From Cristatella mucedo (Eukaryota; Bryozoa; Phylactolaemata; Cristatellidae), in assembly GCA_009760855.2 (NCBI GenBank), contig WPIO01000044.1, positions 2,367,393 through 2,431,392 of the forward strand: DNA of 64,000 nucleotides, given 5' to 3'. The notes beneath the pieces are model-generated. The model was given only the letters and a program-made list of their open reading frames with translations. It searched no databases and was not told the DNA's origin. Numbering within the stretch: the stretch's first letter is position 1; each line of letters opens with the position of its first letter. This document shows positions 33,690 through 45,145 of this stretch, one piece after another. The translations under genes and the position numbers were made by a program.

Positions 33690-34378
33690 AGCTCAGTACC
33701 TAGCCTGGAAAGTTATACTATCTTGATTATTGTAATTTCCTTTTGGTTGGGCTACCAAAGAAAGCTATTAGGCCACTGCAGCTGGCTATGAATATGGTTG
33801 CAAGGCTAGTCTTCAAGTCCCAGAGGTTCGAGCACGTGTCTCCTTTGCTAAAAGAGCTACGATGGATGCCGGTTGAGCAACGGATACAGAGCAAAGTTCT
33901 TACGCTGACCCACAAGGCCCGCCATGGCTTGGCTCCTTCGTACCTAGCTGAACTGCTGCATCAGTTTCAGTCTGTTCGCACCCTCAGGTCCTGTATGGAC
34001 AATAAATTAGATGTTCCATTCCTCCGCTTAAAGACCGTTGGCTACAGAAGCTTTAGCTCTGCAGGTCCTAGACTGAGGAACTCACTTCCACAATTCTTAT
34101 GCAACAACTACTCTCCTGCTGCTGACTATGGGTAATCCTTTTCATCAGCGTTCCTGAGCTGCTACTTCCTTGCTACTCACTACCTCAACTGGTCTCCTGA
34201 CTCTGCTATGCTTCCCACTTTCTCTTTGTTGCGTGAGACAAAGTCTTTTGGCTACCGAATGCGTACCGAAAGCTGCTTAGGCTGTGAGTGCGATATACAA
34301 AACTCTCCAGCGTAACACCCACATGGTCTTTATGACTTTGTGGAGTTACAGACAGAGATACAGTACATTACATTAAAT
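33690..34378 (+). mobile_element. LINE-B C-terminus and 3' end (+)
   Basis: Plus-strand frame 33743-34135 retains the LINE-B C-terminal region: RPLQLAMNMVARLVFKSQRF, LLKELRWMPVEQRIQSKVL, KARHGLAPSYLAELLHQFQS, LKTVGYRSFSSAGPRLRNSL, then a stop just after SPAADYG. The 3' end has GATATACAAAACTCTCCAG, ACCCACATGGTCTTTATGAC and an ACATTACATT-type tail. Confidence 0.9.
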
Positions 34379-34654
34379 TACATACATCTTGGCAAACTCG
34401 TGCACTGGGCTTCCTCTGGTTATGAACGTTGATGTAAGGTGGAGAGTACTTTTGTCTTAGAGCAGCTGCAGGAGCTGCCTTTCAAAACGACCCCACTCAG
34501 CACAGACGGGATGTCCCACAAGGCCATGCATAGCAGAAAGTCGTGTTACAGTTCCTTACTGTACTACAGATCTTGACCTAAAGTCGGCTGACGTCCATAA
34601 ACTGTCAATGCTTGATACCGGTCGGAGATGCAGCTCACTGCGGATCTTCTTATC

Positions 34655-34810
34655 AATAAAAGGAATAATAATATTTAAAATGTATGTAGCACCCTAAGAG
34701 GACTAACTCCCTTTTGAGGCTCTTAACATGTGTTGTAAAGGAAGCATTTAAACGGTTTAGTGATAGCATGTGCAATTGCAGCATGCACAAGGATGCAAAC
34801 GACAACTTGC
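34655..34810 (-). mobile_element. LINE-A 3' end, minus strand, diverged
   Basis: (AAT)-rich start, GTAGCACCCTAAGAGGACTA, TTGAGGCTCTTAACATGTG, TGTAAAGGAAGCATTTAAAC: antisense stem-loop and adjacent 3' UTR. Confidence 0.7.
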
Positions 34811-35277
34811 ATGGATGTAGCCAGGGCACTGAGGAATGCTAGGAGGAACTCAGACCTGCTACATGTCAATCAAGATCACAGCGTGTTGCTGGTCTCCTAG
34901 GAGAGTTTTATTCTGCCGACGTTTTGCTTCTGTCCTTAGTGTAAACCCAAAACTCTGCCTTCAGTCTTCTGTTTGCGAGGTAACTCTAATGTGACAGTTG
35001 GTTTCCTGTCATTGGCATCTGTTACAACTGGTTTTTTATGTGTCTTTTAATGCATTTGAGTGGCATTATGGCACGTGTGAACAGAACAAAAATTATGCAA
35101 TAACATCCTGCAGTCAGTGCAAGTATTATCGGCTGATGCATCCTGCGATTGTGATTTGTGTAATCTCATGAGTTCCCCCAGGCCGGAAGTATATCCTTAA
35201 TAAGTTATGCTTCGGGTGCAATTAAGCTTCAAATAGTATGCAATAATTCTCCAGTGTTTAGGTGGTTTATTTCGGTA
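34811..35277. other. Intronic stretch without recognised feature
   Basis: No exon or repeat recognised. Confidence 0.35.
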
Positions 35278-35955
35278 TCTATGTTATGTTATGTTATGTA
35301 TCTCCATCTGTAACTCCACAAAGCAACAAAGACTATGTGGGGGTTGCGAAAGAGAGTTTTGTATAGCGCACTCACAGCCTAAGCGGCTTTCGGTACACAT
35401 TCAGTAGCCAACAGACTTCATCTCACGCAACAAAAAGAAAGTGGGAAGCATAGCAGAGTCAGGAGAGCAGTTGAGGTAGTGAGTAGCATGAAGTAGCCAC
35501 TGGAAAGGATGAGCCATAGTCGGCAGCAGGAGAGCAGTCGTCTTTGCATAAGAATTGTGGAAGCAAGTTCCACAGTCTAGGATCTGCAGAGCTAAAGCTT
35601 CTGTCGCCAACGGTCTTTAAGTGCAGGAATGGAACAGCTAATGTTTTGTCCTTACAGGACCTGAGGGCGTGGGGAGGCTGAAACTGGTGCAGCAGTTCAG
35701 CTAGGTATGGAGGAGTCAAGCCGTGGGGGGCCTTGTGGGTCAGCGTAAGAACTTTGCTCTGTATTCGTTGATCAACCGGCATCCATCCTAGCTCTTTCAG
35801 CAAAGGAGACACGTGGTCAAACCTCTGGGACTTGCAAAATAGCCCTGCAGCCATATTCATAGCCATTTGCAGTGACCTAGTTGCTTATTTGGTAGCCCAG
35901 ACAAAAGGGAATTACAATAATCAAGCCGAGATAGAACTAAGGAGCTGGTTAAATT
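35278..35955 (-). mobile_element. LINE-B C-terminus and 3' end, minus strand
   Basis: Minus strand frame 35459-35866: MAMNMAAGLFCKSQRFDHVS, ELGWMPVDQRIQSKVLTLTH, LKTVGDRSFSSADPRLWNLL. The 3' end (low coordinate) is GAGTTACAGATGGAGATACA followed by an (ATAAC)n-type tail. One frame spans most of the fragment, so decay is moderate. Confidence 0.9.
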
Positions 35956-36369
35956 TGTTGCAAGCCACTCTGGGAGACAGCTCCTTATCTTAGGTAGAGA
36001 TCGGAGGTGATTTGATGTTCAGAACTAGTTTTCCACATTTAATCCAAGTTGAGTTTCAGCATTCTGAAAGTCCTTATTGCTCTAAGTCATCTTGCGAAAT
36101 AGAGTTTGTACAGAGGGTGCGGGTTTTTTTAAGTGCGCACAGAACGACACACCTTACATGCTCATGTTAATGCCACAACATCAGTCATTGAAATTTAGAA
36201 CAACTTCAGCTTTGATTCACTCTTGAATCTAGCCCAGTGAACGACAACAGAGATTTAAGATACCTAGCTGGAATGTGAGATTATTGGAAAACTTTGTGTA
36301 TCTTCAATTTGAAAGAGGGTGTGAGGACCCTGACCTCAATTCTCGATTGGGTTATGTAGCGATTTTGAT

Positions 36370-36475
36370 CCTTGCTCGTGCTTCCTTTGTCGCTAATGTA
36401 AAGTCATTGAAAGAGATTGGGTTGTGTGAGGGTGCTATATCAAATGCATTATTATTATTATTATTGCTTTGCAGC
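36370..36475 (+). mobile_element. LINE-A terminal tail (+)
   Basis: CTTGCTCGTGCTTCCTTTGT, AATGTAAAGTCATTGAAAG, AGAGATTGGGTTGTGTGAGG, GTGCTATATCAAATGC and (ATT)n. Confidence 0.7.
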
Positions 36476-37602
36476 AGTTAAAACTCAGTAAAATTTCTTT
36501 GCTCAATGTCTGACCTCGTGGCTCATTAGCTCAATGAGATATGACTGTTGTGGCTAAGCAGCAAGATTGCAACTTGGTCTGCACTCTACCACAGCAGTTC
36601 TGGCACTGAGTGCCATGAGGCGTGTTCTAGACTATGGTAGGTTCCCAGTCACATGCTCGATGCTTCTGGCTCTGTACTGCAATGGAGCTGTTAACTTAGC
36701 CTAAACAATGTAAATAAGGTAAACTTCCCGGCAACCAGCCACCCAGTACTGGTAAAAGTTCACCGACATAATTGTTTGCTGCTGGAGTAGTCTGCTACTC
36801 TTTGCCTGCACCAAAGTTGCTGCTGGCCAGTCAGTGATATATGGTGCACATCTGAAGTTTGGCTACACCCATACTGTGTTCTGAGTGAGCTGCTTACACT
36901 CAACTGACGAGTTGCATATCTCAAGGGCGACAGGACGACATTGTACTTGTACCAATTAGTTGTGGTGGTGTTACACGAACATACATTCTCTGTGGTACAG
37001 TAATCTTATTCCGGTAAGCCCCCCATCATCTTCATTGAATAGTCTGTTTGTTTGTGTCTTCCACGGTTAGTCATCGTAGTCGTTAGCCATGCGGCATGAG
37101 AGACTTCCTTCTTTTACTTCCGAGAACTGAGCATGTTTTTCTGACCGGGATTGGTGCTACCTACGAATCATAGGATTCATAGGATGATATTAACTGGATT
37201 CTGACGAATCTCATTAATGGCAGGATGTTCTGGGCCAGTTAAGTTGCAGGGCTAGTAAGAGTGTGCTGGTGAATGTCTTGACCGGTTCACTTTGAGATTG
37301 TTAAGCAGGGGAGAAGGTGACATGCACTGATACATGTATACTAACACAAAGAATTGGGAATACTGCCTCTGGTGCTACCTGCAAACTCTTACGCTCAATG
37401 GTTCCATATTTTTGCACTTTAACCAACCGTTTAACAGCTTTCTTCAAAAACAAGAAATACGTATGGCTAACTACATGGGAAACGCTTAATGGTTTTCTAC
37501 GGCCTGGTGGTGTCATTCTGTTTATGATAATGATACTGTTTCGTCTGCTTCTAGAATGTTGGTTGGAATCTGTAAGTCACTAACTAGTAAGCCCACTGAG
37601 GA
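36476..37602. other. Intronic stretch without recognised feature
   Basis: A weak tRNA-like head (GTGGCTCATTAGCTCAATGA) occurs near 36520, resembling one at 27505-27545 (ACGGCTCAGTTGGTAAGCC). Neither has a shared body. No exon found. Confidence 0.3.
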
Positions 37603-38063
37603 GGTAATGGCAGTCCAATAATCGTACCACCAGCTTTTCGGAATCCAACAGTTTACCAATACCTCGTACAAACCTTAAATCCTTTGGAGACCATGCATTT
37701 AGTTCGTATGCTCCCAAAGCCTGGAACTCCCTCCCGACTTCCGTCACAACATCCCCTGACTTGACCACATTTAAAAAGAACTTGAAAACACACCTATTTA
37801 GAACAGCATTTAGTGGGTCCGTGTGATTCGTCCTTCACGTGCTTATGCGTGCTGACACTGTGCATGCTGCCACTAACCACATTTGGATGCTGACCCTGTG
37901 CATGTCATCCCTAACCATGCTATTCATGTTGTTTGTTTATCAAGCATGATATTGCTCACCATTCAATTGCATTTCCCTTTGCAGCAAATGCAAAGCACCT
38001 AGAAAGAGATTGAGTTCTGTGAGGGCACTTTATCAAGTGCATTATTATTATTATTATTATTAC
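37603..38063 (+). mobile_element. LINE-A C-terminus and 3' UTR (+)
   Basis: Starts at GGTAATGGCAGTCCAATAAT, then CTTTTCGGAATCCAACAGT, text equivalent to SFGDHAFSSYAPKAWNSLPT, the complete 3' UTR with its three TAACCA units, stem-loop (GCACCTAGAAAGAGATTGAG) and (ATT)n. It ends only about 45 bp before the exon at 38108. Confidence 0.88.
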
Positions 38064-38107
38064 TGCTGTCACCCTACGATACGTCTCGCCTCTGTGTTTG
38101 CTTGTAG

Positions 38108-38238
38108 CGCCTGACGGATGCCACAGTGCTGAAGGCAAGTGATCGCTGCAGCAAACTTAGCTCCATATCACTCTCGGGCTGCCGCCTCATAACCGACGCT
38201 TCGATGACGGCCCTGGGCCAGCGCTGCCACGAGCTGAG
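38108..38238 (+). CDS. FBXL20: FBXL20-type gene, LRR exon
   Basis: 131-nt exon, acceptor gcttgtag, donor gtaagc, entered in phase 0 and left in phase 2. It reads RLTDATVLKASDRCSKLSSI, SLSGCRLITDASMTALGQRC, HEL. It matches the FBXL20 block ending SLCVSGCGNITDAILHALGQNC without gaps. The exon is clearly more GC-rich than the LINE tail 45 bp upstream. Confidence 0.95.
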
Positions 38239-39177
38239 GTAAGCGCATAGAGCTGCGCTGCTGTCCTAGCTGCTGCCGAGTCGCTTTGCTGGCTTCTTTC
38301 AATCAGGACCAAGTGACTGCTGCTGCACTTGAGAGAATTATCTGCAGTAACTGCAGCTGCAGGCTGCCAGATGGTTCGGCTGCTGGTTGGTGGGTGCTTC
38401 AGCCTCGCCACTAACCTGCCCACTACCTGAACGAGAGGTCACCTCTTTGGCAGATCCAACTTCCGGCAAGTGGGCTGCCTGCCAGGCACTCACACTCAAT
38501 GTTGAGCCCGACCTGCTGGCAACTGAATGGTTGGGTCGTGGTAGGCAGGGAAGGGTAGTAACTTAGGATGGCTGCCAGCTGCCATTGCAAGCAGCTCACC
38601 TCTGACCACTAGTAGTGTTACTCGAAGGTGAAGGATGGGGAAGGGGGGGGTTGTTTTTGGTCGGTCTTCCATCTCTGATGATGGCTTCACTCACTGCTGT
38701 GAAAGGGTAGGAATTTTCTCCACTCGCTGTGAGTGTCTTACACTACCCTCCTCGACGTCTTGGCTGGCTTTCTATTTACCACCTCAGAGTGACCCCATTC
38801 AGGGCTAACTTTAGGAGTATACTTTAGGAATTTGGCCTAAACCTAATGCCGGTTGTGAACACACCCACCTCACGTATAGATCTTGTGTAAACATCTCATA
38901 CATAAAGAGAGGAGCATAGAGGTGCAGGAGGAGAGGGAATTGTTCAGCCATCTCAAGATAAGCACAATATCTAGTGAAGGAGTAAATAGTAGTAAATAAA
39001 GTAATAAAGTAGCAAACTATAAAATCGAAACAAAAAACACGAGAACGAACGAGATCACTCTGAATACTTCTTACTTCTAATAAGTCACACACGCAAGAGA
39101 GCCCTCGGTACCTACAATGTATTGCTGTCAGACGTCGGTTCCTCTTTACTGTACTGTTTAAAAATTAAATTAAATAC
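38239..39177. other. Intronic stretch without recognised feature
   Basis: No exon or repeat family recognised; a G8 run at 38642-38649. Confidence 0.35.
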
Positions 39178-39340
39178 TAGCTGATTTAACAGTGTCTTTT
39201 GTATAGCGACAGAAGAGCCTTTAAGGCTATCACCACCGCTTGCAGTGGCGATAAAGGATCCTCTCCGCAGGATTAGAGCCCACGCCGTGGGGACCGAGGT
39301 CGTGAAAAGCAGCCATCTTACCTAGTGTGCCATCACTGTC
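39178..39340 (-). mobile_element. SINE-2 copy
   Basis: Antisense, nearly full length: tail TAGCTGATTTAACAGTG, GTATAGCGACAGAAGAGCC, body GCTTGCAGTGGCGATAAAGG, B-box region GCAGGATTAGAGCCCACG, head CTTACCTAGTGTGCCATCAC. Confidence 0.85.
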
Positions 39341-39539
39341 TGTGGCTTTGTCAGATCTACTGACCGCAAGCCGACTTCGAAATTTTTCTTGGATACATTT
39401 TGATTTTCGATCATAGTTTGAGTGACTGCAGCTGAGTTTGTATCCGAATTTTCGTAAATCCAACCATCATAAGTCGGGGCTGGTGGTACTTCCGAGTGTG
39501 TTTCCGCAGCAGGAGGCAAGGCTCAAAGCTAGTACCTTC

Positions 39540-39865
39540 AGAGTACCACAGATTAACAATCATAGAATACGAAAAACATGCCAAGAAGCTGAATAGGATG
39601 GAGAAAGCTGCTTGGAGCAGTTTCATTGCTCAAGTTCACGGCATTATGGGCAATCACAGAGCTGAAATCTATGAGCAGCTGATCCAGGCTCTTACTAAGA
39701 ACTATGCCAAAATGAGATGTAGAATATCCCAATGTTTTACATCCTTGATGCTTATATTGAAAAATTCCAGAAGGCCATGGGAGTTACTCAGAGGAGTAAG
39801 GCAAGCACTTTCATGTGCATATACTGTAATGCCATTACAATATAGCAGATATAGGATGGTTAACT
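39540..39865 (+). pseudogene. Relic of a repeat-borne protein with frameshift
   Basis: Plus-strand frame with EYEKHAKKLNRMEKAAWSSF, IAQVHGIMGNHRAEIYEQL, KNYAKMRCRIS, then a shift near 39730 after which another frame reads ILDAYIEKFQKAMGV. I recall similar text (…AW.SFV..V..FLGN.KA.NY.ELV… followed by a LD.FPENLG…EQGERFH segment) in many invertebrate proteins of presumed transposable origin, but cannot confirm it. Frameshift and stops show that it is not expressed as one protein. Confidence 0.45.
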
Positions 39866-40179
39866 AGGTTTGCGATCTTCTTCGAGAAAGCGATTTGCAG
39901 TATAACCTCAACTCTAGAACGTCTACTCATTTCTGAACTTTTTGAGGTGTTCATTTTTGTATGACTTCAAGTAAATACTTGTTAATTTTGATTCAGTTAT
40001 ATTTCTTAGTAGCGAAATGTTAACCACGTGGTGCAGATTTGTCATCAAAGCTGGTTAATTTCAAGTTAGTCACCACTGTCCTGTTCACAAAAGCAAAGTT
40101 TTTAAGGAATAATGGCCATTTTCTATACATCTGAGGTATAAGCAAGTTATAAGTAGCACTTACTACCCAGGGATGAGAC

Positions 40180-40262
40180 AATAGCTGATTGAGCAGCCTC
40201 ATTTATGTAGCAGCAGAAGAACCTTATCAGCTATCACTACCGATTGTAGACAGCAATAATTG
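40180..40262 (-). mobile_element. SINE-2 tail fragment
   Basis: ATAGCTGATTGAGCAGCCTC, ATGTAGCAGCAGAAGAACC, CTATCACTACCGATTG: the 3' half of SINE-2 in antisense; the promoter part is missing. Confidence 0.65.
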
Positions 40263-40770
40263 TGCTACACAGTGTTATGGTCTTATGCCCGATGAGGTTG
40301 TTATGTTAGTTACTGAGGAATACCCTTTTTACTTGGTGCAGACTTTGATTCACAGCCGTGTTCGTTGCTTCTTGCCATCAGTTATGCAATCGATAACAAT
40401 ATGGCTGCTCCTAGCTGTCGAGTGAGAGCCAAGGTGAGGGCCGACCTCGGCCTGCCTCCTTGGCTTGTCCCGCTGCTGCTGCAGCCCCTAAGCCTGGTCT
40501 CCCGTGCTTAACATGCAAAAGCACCTCGCATGTGCTCTAGCTGTAAGGGTGATTTAAGTGATTGTGCAAGAAAAGTGAGTAGGTGGGAGAGTGAAGAAAC
40601 TGTCGTACTGCTAGCCCACTGGCTATGCCTGTCTATGGTGTCTATGCTGGCCATGGTGGCTGAGTCCTCAAGGACCAAGTAACGCCCAGCTCAGGTTGTG
40701 GTAGTAATTCAGCCAGCCTCTAGCTGGGAGCCAGGAACCGGAGGGTATGCCTGCACATGTTTACTTGCAG

Positions 40771-40831
40771 TACCCTGGAGGTGGCCGGCTGCTCGCTACT
40801 GTCCGATATTGGAATGCAAGCATTGCTCAAA
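40771..40831 (+). CDS. FBXL20: FBXL20-type gene, LRR exon
   Basis: 61-nt exon, acceptor ttacttgcag, donor gtaagc. The first base completes a serine codon from 38237-38238, then TLEVAGCSLLSDIGMQALLK, ending in phase 0. It equals RILEVARCSQLTDVGFTTLA in FBXL20. Confidence 0.93.
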
Positions 40832-40939
40832 GTAAGCCACCTGTGCTGCAACTGCTGCTTCTGATGCTGCTGCTACTGCTGCTGTGCAGCCACTGTGTAT
40901 GCCGTCAGTGCATACAGTCTCTGGCCTTTTCTTTCTTAG

Positions 40940-40984
40940 AGTGCTCATGAGCTGGAGAGGGTAGACATGGAAGACTGTATCTCG
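40940..40984 (+). CDS. FBXL20: FBXL20-type gene, 45-nt micro-exon
   Basis: Fifteen codons, SAHELERVDMEDCIS, phase 0-0, acceptor tttcttag, donor gtatgt. It matches NCHELEKMDLEECVQ of FBXL20, splitting one LRR across three exons. The preceding 108-bp intron carries CTG/CTT repeats. Confidence 0.93.
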
Positions 40985-41424
40985 GTATGTCCTGCCCGAT
41001 CGGCAGCGCAGCTGCTGGTGCCGTTTCCGAGGCTGCCCTCTGCAATCACTACTCTGTCCTATCATCTGCCGTCTTGCACGTCGAGTGAGGGCCTGAGCCG
41101 GCCTTCGTGCTGCCTCATATCCCCCAGTGTGCAGTGCATGCATTGCATCCAAAGCGCACTGGCGTGCTCTGCGTGGGCCTGGTGCAGCCTAGCGGTCCGC
41201 ATGGTCCGGCCTCTTGTCTGCCACTGTTACTTGTGTGTGAGACTTGAGCTAGGCCTCGAGCTGAGCCTCGTGACAGCAGCACGGGGTGCACACTGTTGCT
41301 GCCTCTGCGCAATGTGGTGGTGCGTACTGGGCCTCAATTAACTGTTGACAGCAGGACGGTGTGAGCAGGGTGATGCTGCTGCAGCGAGCTAGTGTGCATA
41401 AGCTGTTGCTTCGCTTTCGGCTGT

Positions 41425-41653
41425 CGTCACGACATTCCCTGACTTAAACGTCATTTAAAAAGAAGCTGAAAATTTTACTTGTTGTTCACAGCGTTTGCTG
41501 GGTTCCTGTGATTTGTCCTCTTAGTTTGCTTATGCGTGCTGTTTGTGCGCATGTTATCATTAACTGGCTGACATGTTTCCTTTCTAGCATATTAAAAGTG
41601 CCCAGAAAGGGATTTGTTTCTTTTAGGGTGCTATGCTAATATCTTTTTTATTA
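41425..41653 (+). mobile_element. LINE-A 3' region (+), diverged
   Basis: ACATTCCCTGACTTAAACG, TTTAAAAAGAAGCTGAAAAT, GTTTGCTTATGCGTGCTG, AAAGTGCCCAGAAAGGGATT and AGGGTGCTATGCTAATATC: the family order is recognisable but the copy is old. Confidence 0.7.
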
Positions 41654-43020
41654 GTTTGCCACCACTCGAATCCCCCCTGCTCACTCGGTGGTGCGGCCAG
41701 CCACATGAACCAGCTACCTTAATGCCCGGCTGCTTTGGGTAAATGAAGTTTGAGTGGTATTGCGTAATTGAAGAAGGAGGTGTTAACGTCGATCGTTCGT
41801 GCAGAGAATTTTGAAGAGAAGATTGAAAAAAAGAGCTATTCGAACCGATGGTGCAGTAGCCTTAGCATGAGTGGTCTGACAAAAGAGCGCCGTCTGGGAC
41901 CTGCAATGCACATGAACCAGTTGCCCTTGGTGTCTGCACGAGACAGCTTGCGTGCATCCATGTGGTATCTGGAGCTGGCTCATAGATGCAAATCGAGGGT
42001 CCATAGCCACAACTTTGGCTTTCAAGAGCAGTGTCAAATAGCCTGGAGCCTAAGCAGACTGTGACTTAGGGTAGGACTAAGGATTTTCAAATCGTCATTC
42101 TGTTTAACACGAAAACTTGTGCAGGGACTCGAGGAGAGGCAAGATGAGGGCGACTTAGGGCATCGAAAATCTAGCCGACATTAGGTGCTAGTTGCTGTGG
42201 CCCGAGAGGCTACACAGGGTGAGCCGGGTGTATGAAGAGCAGTTGCAGCTGCACCGCCAAAGGTGGTTTGCCTTCCACTAAAGTGTAACTGAGTGGAAGT
42301 TGGTATGGCCAGTTCGAATTGAGATCTCTGTCGTCAGGCATGCTATTAGTGCCATTGCAGGCAGAAAATCAACCTTTGGACTGGACGAAAGGAAAGCCAC
42401 TGCATCTTTCTACTGCTATGCTGCTGTTTTGTGGAAGCGCCCACTCATTCAGCATTGGCTGACACGGTATCGTCCGGTCATAGTGCAAAGCCAAATGCCT
42501 GGTGAAATGCTGTAGTGTAGGCATGATGTTAAGCCTGAAAATCGAGGATTAAAGTGTAGGTTCAGATGGAACCGATGAGTCTGCAATAGTGGTGATACTG
42601 TGCAGCCCACTCGTTTCTACCCACCTCATAGCAGGCTTGCTTTTCCTGTCAGTCTGCTGTGTAGCCTCAGAACTCAAACTGGCTCGACTTCGGCCATTAA
42701 ATGCCCACCAGCCTTAGTCTTGACAGATCTGTTAGATGGCATAATGTACACCCAAATGTACACCCATATCTTCGTTTAGAGGCAATTCTGCAGTAGGTTA
42801 TCAGGAGAGATCTTATGAAATGCTTTGTGGCACCGGACACTGCTTAATATATAGGACACTGTCGCCTGATGTTGTACATGCACTGTCAGGGAGGGGATAT
42901 TTCGATGCATGGTTCTATGATGCATTGCATGAGTCACAAAACTGACCCAACGGTCACTTTTTGTAGTCAGCCATTTGCAGCATCACTGCTCTTTGGTTAC
43001 CGTGACATTGCATCTTGCAG
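41654..43020. other. Intronic stretch without recognised feature
   Basis: No exon or repeat family recognised. Confidence 0.35.
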
Positions 43021-43077
43021 GTGACCGACGCTACACTCGGCTACCTTGCAGCACACTGCCCCAAACTCTGCGAGCTG
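43021..43077 (+). CDS. FBXL20: FBXL20-type gene, LRR exon
   Basis: 57-nt phase 0-0 exon, acceptor catcttgcag, donor gtacgt, reading VTDATLGYLAAHCPKLCEL (FBXL20: ITDGTLIQLSIHCPRLQVL). It is followed by an 7.9-kb intron. Confidence 0.94.
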
Positions 43078-44740
43078 GTACGTAGCTGGATGTAGGCATA
43101 TGGCATGATTGACTGCAGTGCCTGCTGCTGCTGCCGCCATACGTAGGGGAGGCCTGAGTGCAATCAGAAGAGCAGCAAGCTCTCATTCGGCTTTAGACTG
43201 CAGCCTGGTGATTGTGCCCTTCCCATAGCTAGTGCTCCTGCTTGCCATTGACAGCTTTTCACACCAGAGCAGCTGCCCAAGCATTCCTGGTTATTATGCT
43301 TGTCTGCAAAGCCTGTTGTAACTGGTGGGAACTCTCGGTGGCCGACCTAGGCCATCTGTGCCAGCTCCCAGTATGCCCGGGTATATTTGCTCGTGTGAAT
43401 TGTGGCTCGAAGGGAAGAATGACTTCAAAGCAAGTCTTGTGATTATGGCATTGCAAGCGAATGAGGCACACCTCCAGGACAAGTCTGGGTGCAGTATCTG
43501 GGTGGGTCTCTACTCTCCAAGTTCAGTCTAGATGGCCTCTCAGCGTGGAACTGTGTACTGTTGTGCCTGTCTGTTGTCGAACACTGGCTTCGTGTTGCTT
43601 ATCTTAGCCTCAATCAATAACAGTACATGTAGGGGGCCTTCACTCATGTTTAAGACTCTGAATAGCTATGTTATTTCACAAAAGGATTGTACCCTACACA
43701 CCGTGAATGATAGGTACTTCTTGTGCCACAAAACCTCTGTTTGCAGTCTTGCTCTTGTAGAGTGCTTTGACTGTTAGAATCTAGTCTATTCAATTTATTC
43801 TTTCATTCATTTGATTTTCAGAGTCAGGTAACTTGCTGTCATGGGATCCAGTATATGATCTCCAAGAAAAGAGTACTTACAATTGTACCAGACTTTACAT
43901 TAGCGATTGGGATGCCCCCATTTCTTCTCTATAGAATGGGCAATCCGTTATATCTCTTTTGTTCTTGTTTGGCCAAACCCACCCCCACCAAGTGGCCTCC
44001 ACTCCCTCTCCGCCTTAGCTTATTCCCTGGTGTCTGCTGCACTATGTGCATATGCAAACTGTAGTATGTATAGATAGGCATGGCCAGTTTGAGCAGAGAT
44101 GGTCTGACTTCTGACTTCTTTTGGGGCTGCCTATCATACGAAGAGGAAAAGGCATGTCTGGTGGCTTGCTGCCTAGCAGTATTACTTTGTCAAGCCACAG
44201 GAAGCCTCTATAAGCAGCTGCTTTATTCCTACAGCAAGTCCCCTTGTGCAGGCTATGCAATACCTTTCCTCCATACTTCTAAATCATGTTAACTGCAAAG
44301 TTGTGGCAGCTACGAAAGTTCTGCAGAATCATGACAACCGTAAAAAGGCCTGTAGATAACCATAAAGATTCATATGCAGTGCTCCTATTGAGTATAGTCA
44401 TCAAGGTAATGTGGTCATCTCAAGATTATCTTATATCCATATCTTGTGGTCATGTCTGATGACGCGGCTCAGCCGATGATGATGCTGCTGCTGAGTTTTG
44501 TTCCTGTGTTTGCTTAGTTACTTGCAAGCTAATCTTACTGCTGTTGCTGCCATTTCCATCTAGTGCTAGCCTGTTGGTCAGCCTCTTGGTTGAGCAAGTA
44601 ATCGCTTTGATCCTGATAAAAGATATCTGCTGCTAACTTCTGAAATAGGTACTTAGTAGTCAAATAGGCCATCGAAGGCATTGGTAGATTTACGGTTCTG
44701 TTTTCTTGAGATTTTTTACGGGCAGACTCCACATTTATTT
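43078..44740. other. Intronic stretch without recognised feature
   Basis: No exon or repeat family recognised. Short frames on both strands overlap the same sequence at 43240-43530 and are not credible. Confidence 0.35.
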
Positions 44741-44772
44741 GATGACCGAGGTCATGGGTCGAACCCCATGGC

Positions 44773-44806
<34 letters not shown>

Positions 44807-44935
44807 GTAAAACATTTGATGTAGTACCCTCAGAGAACTCAACCTCTTTCTGGGCACTTTACATTAGGCACCCATGAAGTGCCTGAATAGATTAAGTTCC
44901 TTTAAGTGCTATACAAATGATTTATAAATATACCC
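44741..44935 (+). mobile_element. SINE-1 split by a LINE-A tail
   Basis: A SINE-1 middle (GATGACCGAGGTCATGGG, TCGAACCCCATGGCA) runs to 44773. Then comes an antisense LINE-A tail at 44774-44866: (AAT)n, CCCTCAGAGAACTCAACCTC, GGGCACTTTACATT. A SINE-1 3' end then resumes (CATGAAGTGCCTGAATAG ... GTGCTATACAAATG). Confidence 0.65.
44774..44806. repeat. (AAT)n tract
   Basis: Eleven AAT units forming the tail of the antisense LINE-A insertion. Confidence 0.9.
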
Positions 44936-45011
44936 TCAATCAATTTTTTCGTATAGCCCGGACGGTATTCGGTAGTTCTCACAAGCGTTATGCACCTAAC
45001 AAAGCCAGAAT

Positions 45012-45145
45012 GCGCTGGTTTGGCCCAATGATTAAGGTGCTCACCCCGACCAAGGTCTGGTCGAGGTCGTGGGCTCGAGCCCCGTGGCATATGTGAAGCG
45101 CCTGAATAGAGATTAAGTTCTGTTACGGTGCTATGCAAATTAAAA
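45012..45145 (+). mobile_element. SINE-1 copy
   Basis: GCGCTGGTTTGGCCCAATGA, GACCAAGGTCTGGTCGAGG, GTGGGCTCGAGCCCCG, GCATATGTGAAGCGCCTGAA, AGAGATTAAGTTCTGTTACG, GTGCTATGCAAATT. The B box is intact and the A box slightly diverged. Confidence 0.87.

Noticed and set aside
40967-41341. 124-codon frame overlapping the micro-exon at 40940
   Set aside because: It reads the exon in a different frame and then intron; no domain.
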